A DNA stretch of 15,348 nt from Paracoccaceae bacterium (GTDB lineage: Bacteria > Pseudomonadota > Alphaproteobacteria > Rhodobacterales > Rhodobacteraceae), in contig JAESRD010000127.1 in assembly GCA_016764835.1 (NCBI GenBank), positions 1 through 15,348 on the forward strand, written 5' to 3'. Positions 14,942 through 15,348 of the stretch are shown here, one piece after another. Position 1 is the stretch's first letter. The number at the start of each line of letters is the position of its first letter. Position numbers and translations under genes: made by a program. The notes under the pieces are model-generated. The model was not told the DNA's origin and searched no databases. It saw only the letters and a list, made by a program, of their open reading frames with translations.

Positions 14942-15029
14942 CTTGTTCCTTTTTTCGGCCAGCCCCCAACAAGATGCATATTACACAGCCCAAAATGACA
15001 AATCTTGCCCTGTTGCACTGGAGTGTCGC

Positions 15030-15080
15030 CACAATCACATGGCACGCCGTCACAATCACATTGGCACGCCGTCACAATCA
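15030..15080. repeat. Three spaced direct repeats between the araC-type gene and accA
   Basis: CACAATCA occurs at 15030-15037, 15051-15058 and 15073-15080, spaced 21 and 22 bases. The last two lie in units that share GCCGTCACAATCA, and the first two units end in GGCAC. The spacing of two helical turns puts the copies on one face of DNA, and 21 bp matches the direct-repeat half-site spacing of AraC-type operators. They cover the accA promoter candidate. Confidence 0.7.
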
Positions 15081-15088
15081 TATAGAAT
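15061..15088 (+). promoter_or_regulatory. Candidate accA promoter
   Basis: TTGGCA (15061-15066) and TAGAAT (15083-15088) are separated by 16 bases; each matches the sigma-70 consensus at five of six positions. It lies about 30 bases before the accA ATG. The third CACAATCA repeat (15073-15080) falls inside the spacer, so a protein bound there should affect initiation. Confidence 0.5.
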
Positions 15089-15118
15089 GGATTGGCAAGC
15101 AAAAACGGGAACGCATTC

Positions 15119-15348
15119 ATGACCAATTACCTGGACTTCGAAAAGCCCTTGGCAGAAATCGAAGGCAAGGCAGAGGAGCTTCGCGCCCTGGCAAGGGAAA
15201 GCGCCGAGATGGATATTGAAAAAGAGGCCGCCGGCTTGGACCGTAAGGCTGCCGAACTGCTTGCCAACCTTTATCAGAACTTGACGCCGTGGCGCAAATG
15301 CCAGGTGGCCCGCCACCCTGATCGGCCACATTGCAAAGATTATATTGA
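15119..15348 (+). CDS. accA: Acetyl-CoA carboxylase carboxyltransferase subunit alpha, N-terminal part (runs off right edge)
   Basis: This is the alpha subunit of the carboxyltransferase half of acetyl-CoA carboxylase, which makes malonyl-CoA for fatty acid synthesis. Only 76 codons are in the window, of about 320 in the full gene. The visible start [20 protein letters not shown], the helical [14 protein letters not shown] segment and [16 protein letters not shown] are typical of AccA; the RHP-RPH stretch is a strong signature. The ATG at 15119 is preceded by a modest GGGAA. The carboxyltransferase core lies outside the window. The 177-base upstream region is shared with the divergent AraC-type gene and holds the direct repeats. 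Confidence 0.95.
   Translation, partial: MTNYLDFEKPLAEIEGKAEELRALARESAEMDIEKEAAGLDRKAAELLANLYQNLTPWRKCQVARHPDRPHCKDYI

Noticed and set aside
14612..15219. Open frames on the plus strand through the AraC-type gene and into accA
   Set aside because: They are antisense to the HTH domain or out of frame with accA and lack any family signature.

Overview
The window looks like a chromosomal segment of an alphaproteobacterium of the Rhodobacteraceae/Roseobacteraceae type. The evidence is a malyl-CoA lyase that resembles Rhodobacter Mcl1 along its whole length, a DUF1244 gene divergent from pyruvate kinase, the order pyk / small membrane protein / rpmI / rplT / pheS, and the dgcN-dgcA pair known from marine proteobacteria. 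No tRNA, rRNA, CRISPR array, insertion sequence or phage gene was seen. Nothing was run against a database; family calls rest on motifs and recall.

Layout. Positions 1-3065 (minus strand) carry a housekeeping run: pyk, a 74-residue membrane protein, rpmI, rplT and the N-terminal half of pheS, which leaves the window at its left edge. A LacI-type half-palindrome lies just upstream of pyk. Positions 3294-3593 (plus) encode a DUF1244 protein, followed by a strong hairpin.

Positions 3801-9034 (plus) form a surface-glycan module: a very large glycosyltransferase (eight ~37-residue N-terminal half-repeats, a WsaF-like GT4-type domain and a GT2 rhamnosyltransferase-like domain), a left-handed beta-helix acyltransferase and a sulfotransferase-like protein. 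The genes are separated by 9 bases and then overlap by 4. A second, unrelated Stf0-type sulfotransferase (9038-9829, minus) converges on them. Together they suggest synthesis and O-acyl/sulfate decoration of a polysaccharide. Upstream lies a striking AT-rich 22-bp tandem repeat.

Positions 9927-12833 (minus) form a D-amino-acid operon: dgcN (D-glutamate N-acetyltransferase, old DUF1611), dgcA (N-acetyl-D-glutamate racemase, enolase superfamily) and a D-amino-acid transaminase. The transaminase can move amino groups from D-amino acids onto 2-oxoglutarate to make D-Glu, which DgcN and DgcA would convert to N-acetyl-L-Glu. A perfect 17-bp tandem duplication sits directly upstream.

Positions 13016-14066 (plus) hold a possible 20-residue arginine-rich leader ORF and mcl1 (ethylmalonyl-CoA / glyoxylate metabolism). 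Positions 14103-14941 (minus) hold an AraC-type DNA-binding protein and a GyrI-like effector-binding protein, which look like one ancestral protein split at an A8-G-A5 run that contains a textbook -1 slippery heptamer. The window ends in the 5' part of accA (plus). Its promoter contains three 21/22-bp-spaced direct repeats, shared with the upstream region of the araC-type gene.
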